Source: Symbiodinium natans
Lineage: Eukaryota > Sar > Dinophyceae > Suessiales > Symbiodiniaceae
Assembly (NCBI GenBank): GCA_905221605.1
Contig: CAJNDS010002744.1
Coordinates: forward strand, 141,501-205,500
Direction of reading: 5' to 3'
DNA length: 64,000 nucleotides
Shown: positions 1 to 9,450 of the stretch, one piece after another
Layout of the letters: each line of letters opens with the position of its first letter
Numbering within the stretch: position 1 is the first letter of the stretch
Program-made: the position numbers and the translations under genes
The notes under the pieces: generated by a model
The model's database searches: none
Told to the model about the DNA's origin: nothing
The model's input: the letters and a program-made list of their open reading frames with translations, nothing else

Positions 1-136
1 ATATCTTATTAAGTGTGCGTTTTTGGTTTGTTTTCTTGATTTGCCCAGGAAAACAAAACATTTTTTCCATATTTCATAGGATTCATACTACTTTTCGTAG
101 GATTTCTTACTTCCTAAGAGATTTCAGCACCCTAGT

Positions 137-360
137 TTCAACAAGATTCGTGGGCTTTGAAGCACGCTTTGCACGGACACAATGCTCACATGACGGGCTT
201 CAACAAGATTCATAGGCTTTGAAGCACGTTTTCCTCTTGGGTTTTGAAGCACGCTTGGTACGGCTTAAAAGAAGCGGGGGGTTGGGGGGGCGCAGCCCCC
301 CCACCCATTTGCAAACACAATGCCGATGTTTTTTCAACAAGTTTCTTGGGCTTTGAACTT
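137..360. repeat. Degenerate ~65-bp tandem repeat
   Basis: A unit reading roughly TTCAACAAGATTCGTGGG followed by CTTTGAAGCACGC occurs near 137, 199 and 333. A partial copy lies near 235 and a further copy at 2360-2388. The copies differ by scattered substitutions. No coding function is apparent; this is the local satellite into which the 378-2363 segment appears to be inserted. Confidence 0.6.
275..303. repeat. G-run/C-run hairpin motif
   Basis: A run of seven G after TT is followed by the loop CGCAG and seven C, giving a strong hairpin. Near copies of the whole G-rich motif recur at 15409-15433 and 15484-15513, about 15 kb away. Confidence 0.6.
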
Positions 361-767
361 GCAAACACCCTGCTCACATGATGGGTGTCACTCGAACTCG
401 ATTCCGCAGCGGTCTGGTCTGACCTACTAGCTAGCTGTAGCTCATGACATATGTCACGGCCGCTCTGTGGCGGCGATTAACAGCTTCGGGTATGGACATG
501 CAAGGCAACTGCACAGGAACCGAAGTTCAACAAACTGTGCAGTACAGGGTCTCCAGCGCTCACAGTCGCTCAACCTAGCGTTCTCGCGCTTACTAACTAG
601 GGAGTAGACTGTGACAGCTCAGCTGAACAGTGAATGAATTGTCAAAACGAAGAAAGCAAAAACACATCACGCCACTCTGCCTTGGGCAGGGGGCCGGAAA
701 CGGCAACCCCGAGACAAGTGCTGCGCAAGCCCTGTACACTGTACAACTTCAGCACTGAGCTACAAAA

Positions 768-1640
768 TGGTCAGCTCAATGATGGATCTCACTCATGGAA
801 AGCAGTCAGTTGAGGACCTCCATGGAGGGACGGACTCAGAGTCCACTAGAGCATCGAAATGCACTCCACAGGCCAATTTCAAGTGAAACGGAGTCCACAA
901 CAAGCCCACAAAAAGAGAACCATCAGAGCAATCCCAAAAACACCTCAGCGGCAGGTACACAGCGTAGGGGACCATCACGTTGAGGAAGCCCAATGCACCC
1001 ACCAGATAAGAAATTAAAACAAATAGCAGCAGCATATTGAATAGAAGGGCCGATAATACGGCGCCACCGCCCACAGGCCAGGTTGCCGTGAAGCCTGGCA
1101 ATCGCAAGTGGCCAAGAAAAACCAAGCAAGTATGGGGTGAGTGTGTGGTACTGCTCCAGCACATGCATTGTACAAGCAAAGAACTGAGTCAAATATGGTC
1201 AGCTCAACGATGATCCAAACTCATAGGGCAGACAGTTGAGGACCTCCATGGAGAGTCTGGTACTACAGTGACTCGTCGCATCGCGCAAGTTGCCTCATTG
1301 CCCGAAAACTCGCCATGGGCCGACCCACGAAATCCCAGAAGGGCTAGGTGGGAAACAGGAACGAACTGTCCACAACGAATGTCGTCACATATCCTTCCAG
1401 CTGTTGCAACCGAAAGTGAAAGCACCATGAGGTGGGCCATCAGAGCAGTCCCAGACGTCGCCTCAGCAAAAACGAATTCATCTGCATAGAGACAAACTGT
1501 AGCAGCACAATGTAGGGGCCGAAGACGGCGCCCTGCCCATAGGCCTGGTTGCCGTAAAGCCTGACAACCGCAAGTGGCCATACATTCATCCCAAAATGCC
1601 TGATTGCCGCAAAGCCTGGCAACCGTAAGTGGCAATGAAT
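768..1640. repeat. Diverged tandem duplication, ~430-bp unit
   Basis: The segment from about 768 to 1195 is repeated from about 1195 to 1640. Shared blocks include ATGGTCAGCTCAA, CAGTTGAGGACCTCCATGGA, and a block reading GGTTGCCGTRAAGCCTG then CAAYCGCAAGTGGCC. A third partial copy of the last block lies near 1605-1635. On the minus strand the shared block encodes similar peptides (HLRLPGF, PLAVVRLYGNQAYG). Confidence 0.6.
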
Positions 1641-2175
1641 AGTCATACAACATGAATAACAAAAGCAAATACGAAATAAATAAACCAAGCACTGAGCATA
1701 GGCGCGAGCTCGCTGGCAGTGAAAACACTGTACCTTGCAGTCCGCCCCGAAGCGTTGGTGCGTACATAATGCCTGGCCAGTATCTTCGCCCACACATGAA
1801 GCCCAGGTGATCACGAACCTGATTGGCTCCCGCTGCAGCACTGGAATCTGCAGCAACCCTCACTTCTACCAGCAATACTTTTGGCCTGTCTTCAGTGGCC
1901 CATCCAGGAATGCTGGTTGCCGGACTTGGGACCGGCACGGCTCGTAAAATAAAGAAGAGCGGACCTGCAGTGAGGATGCTTGAAGGTGTCACTCGTGTAT
2001 CTCCCAACCGTGGGGCTAACTGCGTTTGCGCAACCAGCTCATCAAGTGGCAAAGGCGTCTCCAAAAACATCCAATAGCAGAATGCCATGCAAATACCATA
2101 CCAGATCCATGAAGGCCAGTGAGTGCACCGAGGACAACCTGAATGCACGGGTCTCTGACATATCGCCATCGTCAT
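1204..2175 (-). CDS. Open frame of unknown function, possible exon or relic
   Basis: A 323-codon frame without stops lies on the minus strand inside the candidate insertion. The first ~120 residues look most protein-like: a hydrophobic stretch (WYGICMAFCYWMFLETPLPL) is followed by a proline/alanine-rich part and PKVLLVEVRVAADSS. The C-terminal half overlaps the tandem duplication and is probably repeat read-through. I recognise no domain. It could be an exon of a membrane protein or a captured gene fragment. Confidence 0.25.
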   Translation of the reverse strand: MTMAICQRPVHSGCPRCTHWPSWIWYGICMAFCYWMFLETPLPLDELVAQTQLAPRLGDTRVTPSSILTAGPLFFILRAVPVPSPATSIPGWATEDRPKVLLVEVRVAADSSAAAGANQVRDHLGFMCGRRYWPGIMYAPTLRGGLQGTVFSLPASSRLCSVLGLFISYLLLLFMLYDYSLPLTVARLCGNQAFWDECMATCGCQALRQPGLWAGRRLRPLHCAATVCLYADEFVFAEATSGTALMAHLMVLSLSVATAGRICDDIRCGQFVPVSHLALLGFRGSAHGEFSGNEATCAMRRVTVVPDSPWRSSTVCPMSLDHR

Positions 2176-2363
2176 TGCATCTGTGAATGGGTGCCGAAGT
2201 GCGGCTTCCCCAGGCTCAGTATTGAGAAACCATGTGCAAAAGCAAGAACTACAGCGTCCGGAGGGGGTCCAGTTGAACAGAGAACCTGTTTGGCCTCGAA
2301 CCCGGTTGACCCCCTACCAAAAGAAACATGTGACCCGAGCCGAGAAGCTTATGATGGGTGTCA

Positions 2364-4250
2364 ATAAGTTTCTTGGGCTTTGAAGCACGCTCTGCACGGC
2401 TCTCCGCAGTGCGGCAGGGCGTTGGCTGGAGACGTGTAGGTGGGTTTCTGTAAAGGAGAGTACCGAGGTTTACACACAGATTGGCAAAGCCCCGAGCTCA
2501 GCTGGCTCTTGACGGATATTCAAGGAACACCTGCGCTCTAGCCAAACAGTGGAGGAGTTGGAAGAGCCGGGTATGAGTCTTTTGGAGGCCTGTCAAGCGT
2601 CTGCCAAGTTCCTCCTCAAAGATGATCCGCAACTATGAGACATAATGGAGTTCACCTGGGCGCTCTCTGCAGATTTTTTTGAGGCTATCACAACTGCCTG
2701 CTCGACCGCGGAGTTAGCGTTTTTGTCACATGCAAAGCGTCGGGATTTCTTTAGCAGCGAGGCGGGATTTGCTGGAGCTAAATCTTCACTCACGGGTCCA
2801 CTGATCATTCTTGCTCCTGCTTATGGAGATGGGCTGGGGGCTTTCAAATGGCTGCCTGTGCAACACAAACGTTCGTTGAAGGGAAGGAGTATGTGAGAGC
2901 TCAAGCCAGCTTGTGGAGCATGACAATCCGAAGGTTGCCAAAGCCTCGCATAAACAGACCTTTCGAGGGCGCAAGGTTGCCGACATCGTCCGTGGGAGTA
3001 TCACTTCGACCTACCGCTCCGTCACGACGCTTGGCCCATGAAAGCCACACAGCACCAAGAAACGATGTCTTGCTTAGGGACGTGTGGCATGAGAGACAAT
3101 TTGCAAGACGACAATCTTACAACTGCACGCAATGGCGCGCCTCGCTTTCGTCTTCGAAGTTGCCTTTTGGAAAAGATTCAAGCTGAGACCGCAGCCTGGA
3201 GCTTGTGCTTCAGCTGAACAGCCTGTGAAGCGTTCGTCAACTGCCGGTCCAACTTGTGGCGCGGATCATACAGAAACAGGACCCTTGCCTTCGCCCAGGC
3301 TAAGAAACCACTTGGCAGCCACGATATCACTTCCGTGATCCGACACGATGACCAAAACCAACTTCTGCGACAGAGGCAGACACGAAAACGAAGACGAGGC
3401 GTCGTTCTTGGCAAGTAAAGCTCGAAGGCCACCATTCGAAGTCATGATCTGCAAGACGTGGTCCAAGGCCAGCATTTGATAACCTCTTTGTAGAATTCTT
3501 GGCCAGCAAGGCCCGCACACGGGAAACGCACTTTGTAACTGGACTTGAAAAGAAAAAATTGTACTACAAACATGTTAACGCACAATGCTAAGAGCCGCTG
3601 CATTGAGCAAAGCAGCCTCTTTCGGGTCAGCGTCTGTGCCAGGCATGCGGTATCCTATGCACCTAGACAGGGCTTGCATTGCGTCGTTTTTAAGTTGTAG
3701 ATGCTCGTTAATTTGAAAGAAATTGACCTGCAGCGGTCTTTCACATGTCTAAGGTGGCGCCCAGCAGCAATAAAATGAATGGCGTCCAAAGTGGTTTTTC
3801 CGCCCCTCCGACACATCACGAATCAAAGCCAACAGCCAATTGCCTGATTCTAAGCTGGGTGGCGCCAACCGCGGGGCCACAACAGACCACGCTTTTTCGG
3901 CAGTTTAGCTCCATTGCCCTTAGAATCTTGTAGATACCGATGTTTCCGGGGTTTTGCCCATCACCTTATCTCCAGATTTTTTATCTAAAATTATTCTAAC
4001 ACGTTTGCTTCAGCATAGTAGAAAGAATGCCCCAAGCATCTATGGTCTGCATGTTTTCTGCACTGCCATGTCCATGGTTTCTTTGACAAAGCCAAACCCA
4101 AAGACGCAAAAACCTTTCCTTATTTTTACACTGTTCTGCCACGTTGCGCAACATTATGGGCAGAGCCATCAGGGCCTGCCGCCGCCAGGGTTGGGTGCTT
4201 TCAACTTGGAAGGAAGAAGTTGATGTCGCCACCCATGGTGGAGGTGCGAC
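2364..4250. other. No gene assigned
   Basis: Short frames occur on both strands (for example 2645-2896 plus and 3178-3520 minus), but none is long or recognisable. 3540-4150 is AT-richer. I see no repeat array here. Decayed retroelement sequence is plausible but not shown. Confidence 0.4.
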
Positions 4251-4658
4251 GTGCTTGTGGCAGCAGGGGGTCCAGCACCGAGTGGCGGAGTCCCATCTCC
4301 GGTGTTTCCCCAGCAGGGGTTGATGTCCCCAGCTGTTACGGTGCCTGGACAGCAAGTTCAGGAAGCTCTGATGCTCACGGCAACAGCAGTCGCAACAGAT
4401 ATCTCAGATGATGTCTTTGGTAGAAGCTCTTGTAAGGAGAAAACACAAGGAGCACCAGCCGCCAAGTCAGAGAGTTCAGGGTTGTCACTCTCCAGTGACA
4501 AGGGCATGGACGTGGATGAGGGTGGTGGAGCCATCCGGAATCCCAAGGCTGAACACGACGTCCCGAAGTTGCCATCCATCGATGCAAGTCGCATGAACAA
4601 GGGTCGTCGATCCGAGATCGAGGGTTGGTCGGACTTTGTTGAGTCGTTTCTGCCCTAA
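4251..4658 (+). pseudogene. Copia gag N-terminal fragment
   Basis: The frame ends with HDVPKLPSIDASRMNKGRR followed by EIEGWSDFVESFLP. The VPKLP...W motif spacing resembles the N-terminal part of Copia gag proteins in dinoflagellate genomes. The upstream part is proline-, glutamine- and serine-rich. The frame stops right at the left breakpoint of the inverted block (about 4659). The start codon is arbitrary. Identification rests on context and recall of the family, not on a search. Confidence 0.4.
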
Positions 4659-4719
4659 CGTTACCCTCGACGCCCTGGCTCTCCGTGCTGCCCTTCGAAC
4701 CCTCGACGCCCTTGCTCCC

Positions 4720-4798
4720 CGTGGTCTCCAAGGAACCCTCGACGCCCTTGCCCTCCGCGCTGCCCTTCAAACCTGGCCCTCCGTGGCAACTTTCTCCA
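4720..4798 (-). repeat. Left arm of ~79-bp inverted repeat in Copia element
   Basis: The reverse complement of 4720-4798 matches 6598-6677 closely: both read TGGAGAAAGTTGCCACGGAG at one end and AGGGTTCCTTGGAGACCACG at the other, with a few substitutions between. Translated, the arms give collagen-like GxY peptides (KGSMEGQGI, EGKGVEGSLETTG). If the inverted block is flipped back, the two arms become a direct tandem repeat, which suggests they were originally adjacent copies. Confidence 0.75.
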
Positions 4799-5008
4799 CT
4801 TCGGCGCCCTGGCTCCCTGTAGCCCGGTTGTGGCCTCCTCCACCGCCGTTGTGGTGACCAGGAGTGGCCGGTAGATGCGCTTCTGACGACGAAGACATCG
4901 GGGCTGGCGGACAAGGCAGCGAATGAGGACTCGCTACGGGGCGGGGACTCAAGCCAAAAACACTTCTGGAATGGAACGACCTTCAGGGCAGTGGAACCAA
5001 CACAAACG

Positions 5009-5542
5009 CTAGCTCTGCCAGAAGAACCCCCGAAGTCTACGTTCCATCCTCTCTCTAGCAGACGGCCGACGCTTCAAAGGGAAAACTGAACAGGCGCGGG
5101 CTTCAAAAGTCACTGTGGCACAAGCTCCAGTCTGTGGACTGGTCTCAAGCAACATGCGTGCCCTAACCCTTGTTTTAAACTGCACCTGAATCGCGTCACC
5201 TGTTGCAGTAACACATCCTACACCACTGGTCCCTAACCGCTCAACAATGACTGCAGCACCCCTCTCTACCATGCTCTGGCTCACAAGGTGGACACTCGCT
5301 CCTGAGTCGAGAAGCCAGTGCTCGCCACCATTGCCATCGGACGGCGCGGCGAAGGCTACTTCATGCATGTCATGCTGCTGCTGTCCTATGTACATGCTGT
5401 TGCAAGCGGTGGACCCTCGTGTGTCATGCAAATTTTTAAAATAAAATTGACCCTTGGCGACATCAAGCGACGAACCCTCAGCAACTTCAAGCGGCGAACC
5501 CTTGCTCACTGACTGGCAAGAACCCTTGGCGACGTCAAGCAA
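5009..5542 (-). pseudogene. Copia aspartic protease domain
   Basis: The frame contains WLLDSGASVHLVS, the D-S-G-A active-site box of retroviral-type aspartic proteases, with the catalytic Asp near residue 79 of this frame (about 5306-5308). It is followed by a VGCVTATGDAIQVQ stretch, as expected after the flap in Copia proteases. About 30 residues of repeated S-P-L-E-V-A-E-G and S-L-D-V-A-K-G units precede it. Such proteases cut the gag-pol polyprotein. The domain is continuous here, but gag upstream is frameshifted, so a functional polyprotein is unlikely. Confidence 0.75.
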
Positions 5543-5627
5543 CGAACCCTGGGCAACTTCCCTCAGATGGCTTCACAGGACCTTTGGCGACATCAAGCGA
5601 CGAACCCTCGGCAACTTCAAGTGGCGA
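5460..5627 (-). repeat. Short coding repeats before the protease
   Basis: Near-identical ~40-bp blocks at about 5460-5503, 5531-5560 and 5589-5627 encode PLEVAEGSSLDVAKG on the minus strand. They lie between the zinc knuckle and the protease. The copies fall in different frames because of small indels, which fits expansion or decay by slippage. Confidence 0.6.
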
Positions 5628-5676
5628 CAACTCAGGCTCCAAGCCCTCTCGCTCAACCATTTCCCTCCAGTCAGCT

Positions 5677-6514
5677 TCACTGAAGTCGAGCGACGTCTCC
5701 GAGAAAGCATCTGAAATGAAACGCTGCACACAACTCAGGCTCAAGCAAGACCGTGGCTGCCTTGGCCTTGCCAGAACCCTTCGACTGACCCTCCTGCCTC
5801 GGCTTCGGGCAATCGCGTGCAAAGTGGCCCTCTTCATTCTTCATGGCAATTGTGACAAACCTTGCCCTTCTTCTTGTCCTCGGCAGTGGCTTGGTTGGCC
5901 TGATCCTTCCCTTTTCCCTTCTTGGGATCATTCTTATCGCCCTTTTTGCCTTTCTCGTCGCCCTTTCCCTTCTTGCCCTTTCCACCCTTGGGATTGTCCC
6001 TGCTGCCCTTATCACCTCCCTTTCCGCCCTTCGGGTTTCGTTTGTGGTTCTTCTCCTTTCCACCACCCTTGGCGTTCGGGAACTGAAGCGGATTTGCATG
6101 ATCGTCCCTTTCTCGCCCCTTTCCTTTTCCATCAGCAAACTGCAGGATCTTCAAGTTGCTGTTGTAAAACTTGATGGCTTCTTCCAAAGCGACCATGGAG
6201 TCAATCTTTGCATGGAGAAGGATGTATCGCTTCACTTCAATTCCTAGATTCTTCAAGACAACCATACAACAGTCGGGCTCTGTAAGCTTTAGGTCCGGAA
6301 ACCCTCCAATCAAGCGTGCAAACTTTGCAAATTCCACTTGAAAGGCCCTAAAGGTGTCGACCCAGCCCGCTCCGGCTTTGAAACGAAGCATCTCATCCCT
6401 CAGAGTAAAAGCCTTCATGCGCGAACCAACACTTAACTTCTTGTGGAGTCTGCAAATGGCCTTGTACCCTGCCGGAACACCAAGCTGCTCCTTCTCCACT
6501 CGCTTTAGGATGTT
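5677..6514 (-). pseudogene. Copia gag middle part with CCHC zinc knuckle
   Basis: Reading from 6514 downward, the frame gives NILKRVEKEQLGVPAGYK, then an alpha-helical gag-like segment (DTFRAFQVEFAKFARLIGG), then a long lysine/glycine-rich tail and CHNCHEE. A frameshift at about 5838 moves the rest of the knuckle (EEGHFARDCPKPR) to the next frame. Together they make the C-x2-C-x4-H-x4-C nucleic-acid-binding knuckle of gag. A TGA just upstream of NILKR (about 6513) interrupts a frame that continues as DKPCKGTAEV, probably where TGG once stood. This is the RNA-packaging part of the element, now inactive. Confidence 0.75.
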
Positions 6515-6597
6515 TCAAACCTCTGCTGTACCCTTGCATGGCTTGTCTAAGGTGCAAGAACAGACGTGTCAAGCGCACACTCTGCCCTTTTCCAACT

Positions 6598-6677
6598 TGG
6601 AGAAAGTTGCCACGGAGAGCAAGAGTTCAAAGGGCAGCATGGAGGGCCAGGGCATCTAGGGTTCCTTGGAGACCACG
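6598..6677 (+). repeat. Right arm of the Copia inverted repeat
   Basis: Partner of the 4720-4798 arm, here in plus orientation. It marks the right side of the inverted block; gag-coding sequence on the minus strand ends just to its left. Confidence 0.75.
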
Positions 6678-7250
6678 ATTGCCGACGAAGAGTGGAGGAA
6701 GTGGTTGTGGCCAAGACAGAGAAGGACAAGCAAACAATCTTTAATGCAGGCACTTGATCAAGACCAAGAAAATGCCCCGACCAAGGTAAAGGCAATGCCA
6801 AAGAGGGTTGGTTGCAGGGGCCAAGCGCAAGGTAAAACTGAAGCCACGCCTAAGCTCGATCCCTCTGCTGTTCTTTGTCGAAAGGGCAACCAGGGAATGC
6901 TCAAGGGGGTGCGGTTTAAGAAGATCCGGCAGAGCCACCGACCCTCTCCAGCAAGATGCTGAAGGCAATACCACAACGCACAATGGAGCAGCACCTTGCC
7001 GACCACGCCCGTGGGGTTTAGAAGGCCACCGAGAAGGCGAAGAAACTGGCGGGGAACCCCCCGCCAGGCAGAGCGGAAGAGTTATCGGAGTGGTTAAGAG
7101 TCAACCGCAAGGGCAAGATGGTGATCAGCACAGCTTCTTGGGCGGTGTCCAAGCTGGACTTGCCACCACCTCCTCGGCCACCATTGCCGCCGCCGTGCCA
7201 GCACTCATTACCCAGGGTGCGCCAGAGATGCCGCCACCGCGCTTGCCAAG
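6678..7250 (+). pseudogene. Copia post-protease linker, frameshifted
   Basis: Two open segments in different frames read as lysine-rich coding sequence. One is 6666-6962 (ENAPTKVKAMPKRVG). The other runs from 6956 through a TAG at about 7018 to about 7215 (KATEKAKKLAGNPPPGR then EELSEWLRVNRKGKMVIST). Position after the protease repeats and before a pre-integrase-like motif suggests the spacer of the same element. No known domain is visible. Confidence 0.4.
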
Positions 7251-7411
7251 GGGAGGTTACTTAACCGCCGCGGTCGCAAGCACAACAAGCTGGTCTGTTG
7301 TTACCGACCGGAAGATGACCCGGATATCTGCAGCCACGTTGGCCTGTACATCTAAACCCCAACTATGGTTTAACTGGGAGCAAGGGGTCTTCCGCGCCTG
7401 GAAAAGAAGAA

Positions 7412-7636
7412 GTGTTCGCAATGGCAGGGTTGCATGAGGGTTTGCGTAAGGGTGTTCAGAGTGATTCTGTGTCTGATGCTTGGTGGGTTAACCGTAAGTT
7501 CCTGAATAAGCATTACCTGTCAAAGCTTTATAACGAGCATATCTTGCAATCACATGTCCCTTATCTTGCATCCTGCAAGGACTGTAGACGGGCCGCACAC
7601 AACGCACAAAGTCCGTGCACATGCTGTCCCTGTTAG
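7412..7636 (+). pseudogene. Copia pre-integrase-like H/C motif fragment
   Basis: The frame gives DAWWVNRKFLNKHYLSK followed by HVPYLASCKDCRRAA. The H-x-P-Y-x4-C-x2-C arrangement is what I know from the zinc-binding region just before the integrase core in Copia-type elements of dinoflagellates. The DDE integrase core does not follow, so the element is truncated here. Confidence 0.45.
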
Positions 7637-7639
7637 GTT

Positions 7640-8880
7640 TCCACAGACTAGCTTCCAGAGCCCACAACCAACAAGCACTAAGATCAACACGCAAACCAGA
7701 ACTTGTCTGCTTGCACTTTCCGCAGAAGCCTTCTGCTGGATTTGTCCCTCAGCTACCTTCTGTAAGTTATCTTGTGATTTTTTTTTTTGAACCGACGCCT
7801 CTTTACTACATCAGCAGCGCAGTAGGCCGTTCTTGTGGGTCTCAACACTAGAGGTGAAACAGAGCAGATGCGAAAACCAAAGCAAACACACACCAAAACC
7901 ACCACAAAACACAACCCCCAAAACCCGCAGCAACCCGCCAAAACGTTGAGAGCCAAACTGTACAAGCCAGCGAGCGAAAAAGAAGTCGTGACTACAAAGA
8001 AGCAACCGCTAGCGCAGAGGCCCTTATTGCAAGACAACTTATCGCAAGGCCAGCGAGGTGAGACCAATGCAAACAAGAACCTACCGGCACCAATCACTCA
8101 GCTGCCCGTCACCCATAGCAATGCTGCGCCACGTCTGGTACAGACATTAAGCGAAAGTATGGGTAGGCCGTAAGGCAAGGAACCTCCGTCACCTAAACTG
8201 CTCAACGCGTCCGTAGAGACAGTCCCCACACAAGCGCCAGGGCCGTAGCAATAGCACTCAGGACTCTTTTTTGGGTTGGCAAGGAAGTTGCAAGCACACT
8301 GAAAACAGGCACAATGCACACAGAGCGCCAAAAGAGGCGCCCCCTCCCCCCCCGGCGAGCGGGGGCTGGCAAGGGGCTGGTGTGGCTACACGAGGCTGCC
8401 GTCGGCGCTGTGTGAGTCCGGGCGTCCTCACATAGCTATTAGGGGAGTACCCTATTTGGAGGCTCCTTGTGTTTGCGCCGAAAGTTTTGAGGCTCGACCT
8501 CATGGCCATAGGGCGGGCCTGAAGCGCTGCTTGCAAGAGGCCAAATTCTTACAGCCCCGCGCAGCGGCCGATTTTTGAGACGGCACAAAAGCCCCAAAGG
8601 CTGCTGGCTGGCACTTGGCTCATGTGCTTCCCAGGTACCGGGAGCCTATCGGCTTGGCATGCTTAGCTGGTGCAGTTTAAGGCCCCCAAGGCTGCTTAAC
8701 GGTCTGCAGCCAACCGCGCGTCAAGTGTGAAAGTCAAGGGGCCTTAAAATTCGGAGCCCCGCGCAGCGGCCGATTTTTTTGCGGAGAGCACTTCAAGCAG
8801 GTTTACCCCGTGACTACACCTGATGCGGGACCCACAGCAAAGCGCGGCAAAGCGCTAGGCCTAGTCGCTTCTGGGCCTGC
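7640..8880. other. No gene; short direct repeats
   Basis: No supported coding sequence. A 24-25-bp block (AGCCCCGCGCAGCGG then CCGATTTTT) is repeated exactly at 8553-8577 and 8755-8779. A C-rich/G-rich potential hairpin lies near 8340-8367. Short frames on both strands look random. Confidence 0.5.
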
Positions 8881-8884
8881 TGGA

Positions 8885-9440
8885 GAAGGTTGAAGCAGCA
8901 GTTCTTCACATCCCTTCTGGGCCTGCTGGCGAAGGCTCCGGCAGCCGTTTGCGGGGCCTAATCACTTCTGGGCCTTCTGGAGAAGTTTTAGTCAGCAGTT
9001 TGAGAGGTCTACTCACTGCTGGGCCTTCCGGAGAAGTTTTAGGCAGCCGTTTGAGAGGCCTAATCACTGCTGAGCCTTCCAGGGAAGGCTGAGGCAACAG
9101 TTTGAAAGCCTAATCACTTCTGGGCCTTCAGGCAACTGTTGGGACAGCAGTTTGAGAGGCCTAATCATTTCTGGGCCTTCAGAAGATGTTTGAGGCATCA
9201 GTTTGAGAGGTCTACCCACTGCTGGGCCTTCAGGAAAATTTTTAGGCAGCAGTTGGAGAGGCCGACCCACCGCTGGGCCTTCCGGAGAAGTTTCAGGCAG
9301 CAGTTTGAGAGGCCTAATCACTTCTGAGCCTTCCGGGAGGGTTTAGGCAACAGTTTGATAGGCCAAAGCACTTCTGGGCCTTCCGGAGGCGCCTAATCCT
9401 TCTGGGCCTTCTGGAGAAGACCTAGGCATCAGTTTGAGAA
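8885..9440 (-). repeat. ~51-bp minisatellite, about 10 units
   Basis: Units read, on the minus strand, GGCCCAGAAGTGATTAGG then CCTCTCAAACTGCTGCC then TGAAACTTCTCC, with frequent substitutions. The 17-codon period keeps a frame open (RPLKLLPETSPEGPAVG). A related array lies at 15952-16145 in the opposite orientation. The open frame is a consequence of a period divisible by three and is not taken as a gene. Confidence 0.75.
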
Positions 9441-9450
9441 GCTTACTTCC

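Larger units (their letters stand above)
378..2363. mobile_element. Candidate ~2-kb insertion with 13-bp direct repeats
   Basis: The 13-mer ATGATGGGTGTCA occurs at 378-390 and again at 2351-2363. The left copy is preceded by, and the right copy is followed by, consecutive parts of the 65-bp satellite unit, so removing 391-2363 restores a continuous repeat. This resembles a target-site duplication. No terminal inverted repeats, poly-A or transposase were seen. The interior carries a diverged duplication and a minus-strand open frame. Chance recurrence within a repeated satellite is the main alternative. Confidence 0.4.
4251..7636 (+). mobile_element. Degenerate Ty1/Copia-type retrotransposon with internal inversion
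   Basis: Copia-type parts occur in an impossible order on one strand. A gag N-terminal-like segment lies on plus (to 4658). Gag middle, zinc knuckle and protease then run on minus (about 6540 down to 5009). Post-protease and pre-integrase-like segments return to plus (6598-7636). Re-inverting about 4659-6597 gives the normal order gag, CCHC knuckle, protease, linker, H/C-rich pre-integrase region. Integrase core, RT, RNase H and LTRs were not found. Frameshifts and in-frame stops show the element is dead. Confidence 0.65.

Noticed and set aside
2255-2325. Possible tRNA on the minus strand (GGTTCGAG-like loop, GGGGGTC/GACCCCC ends)
   Set aside because: Only about 55 nt between the paired ends; no anticodon arm or proper T stem can be drawn.
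4661-4843. Collagen-like GxY protein on the minus strand
   Set aside because: It is one arm of a degenerate repeat inside the Copia element, also found at 6598-6677.
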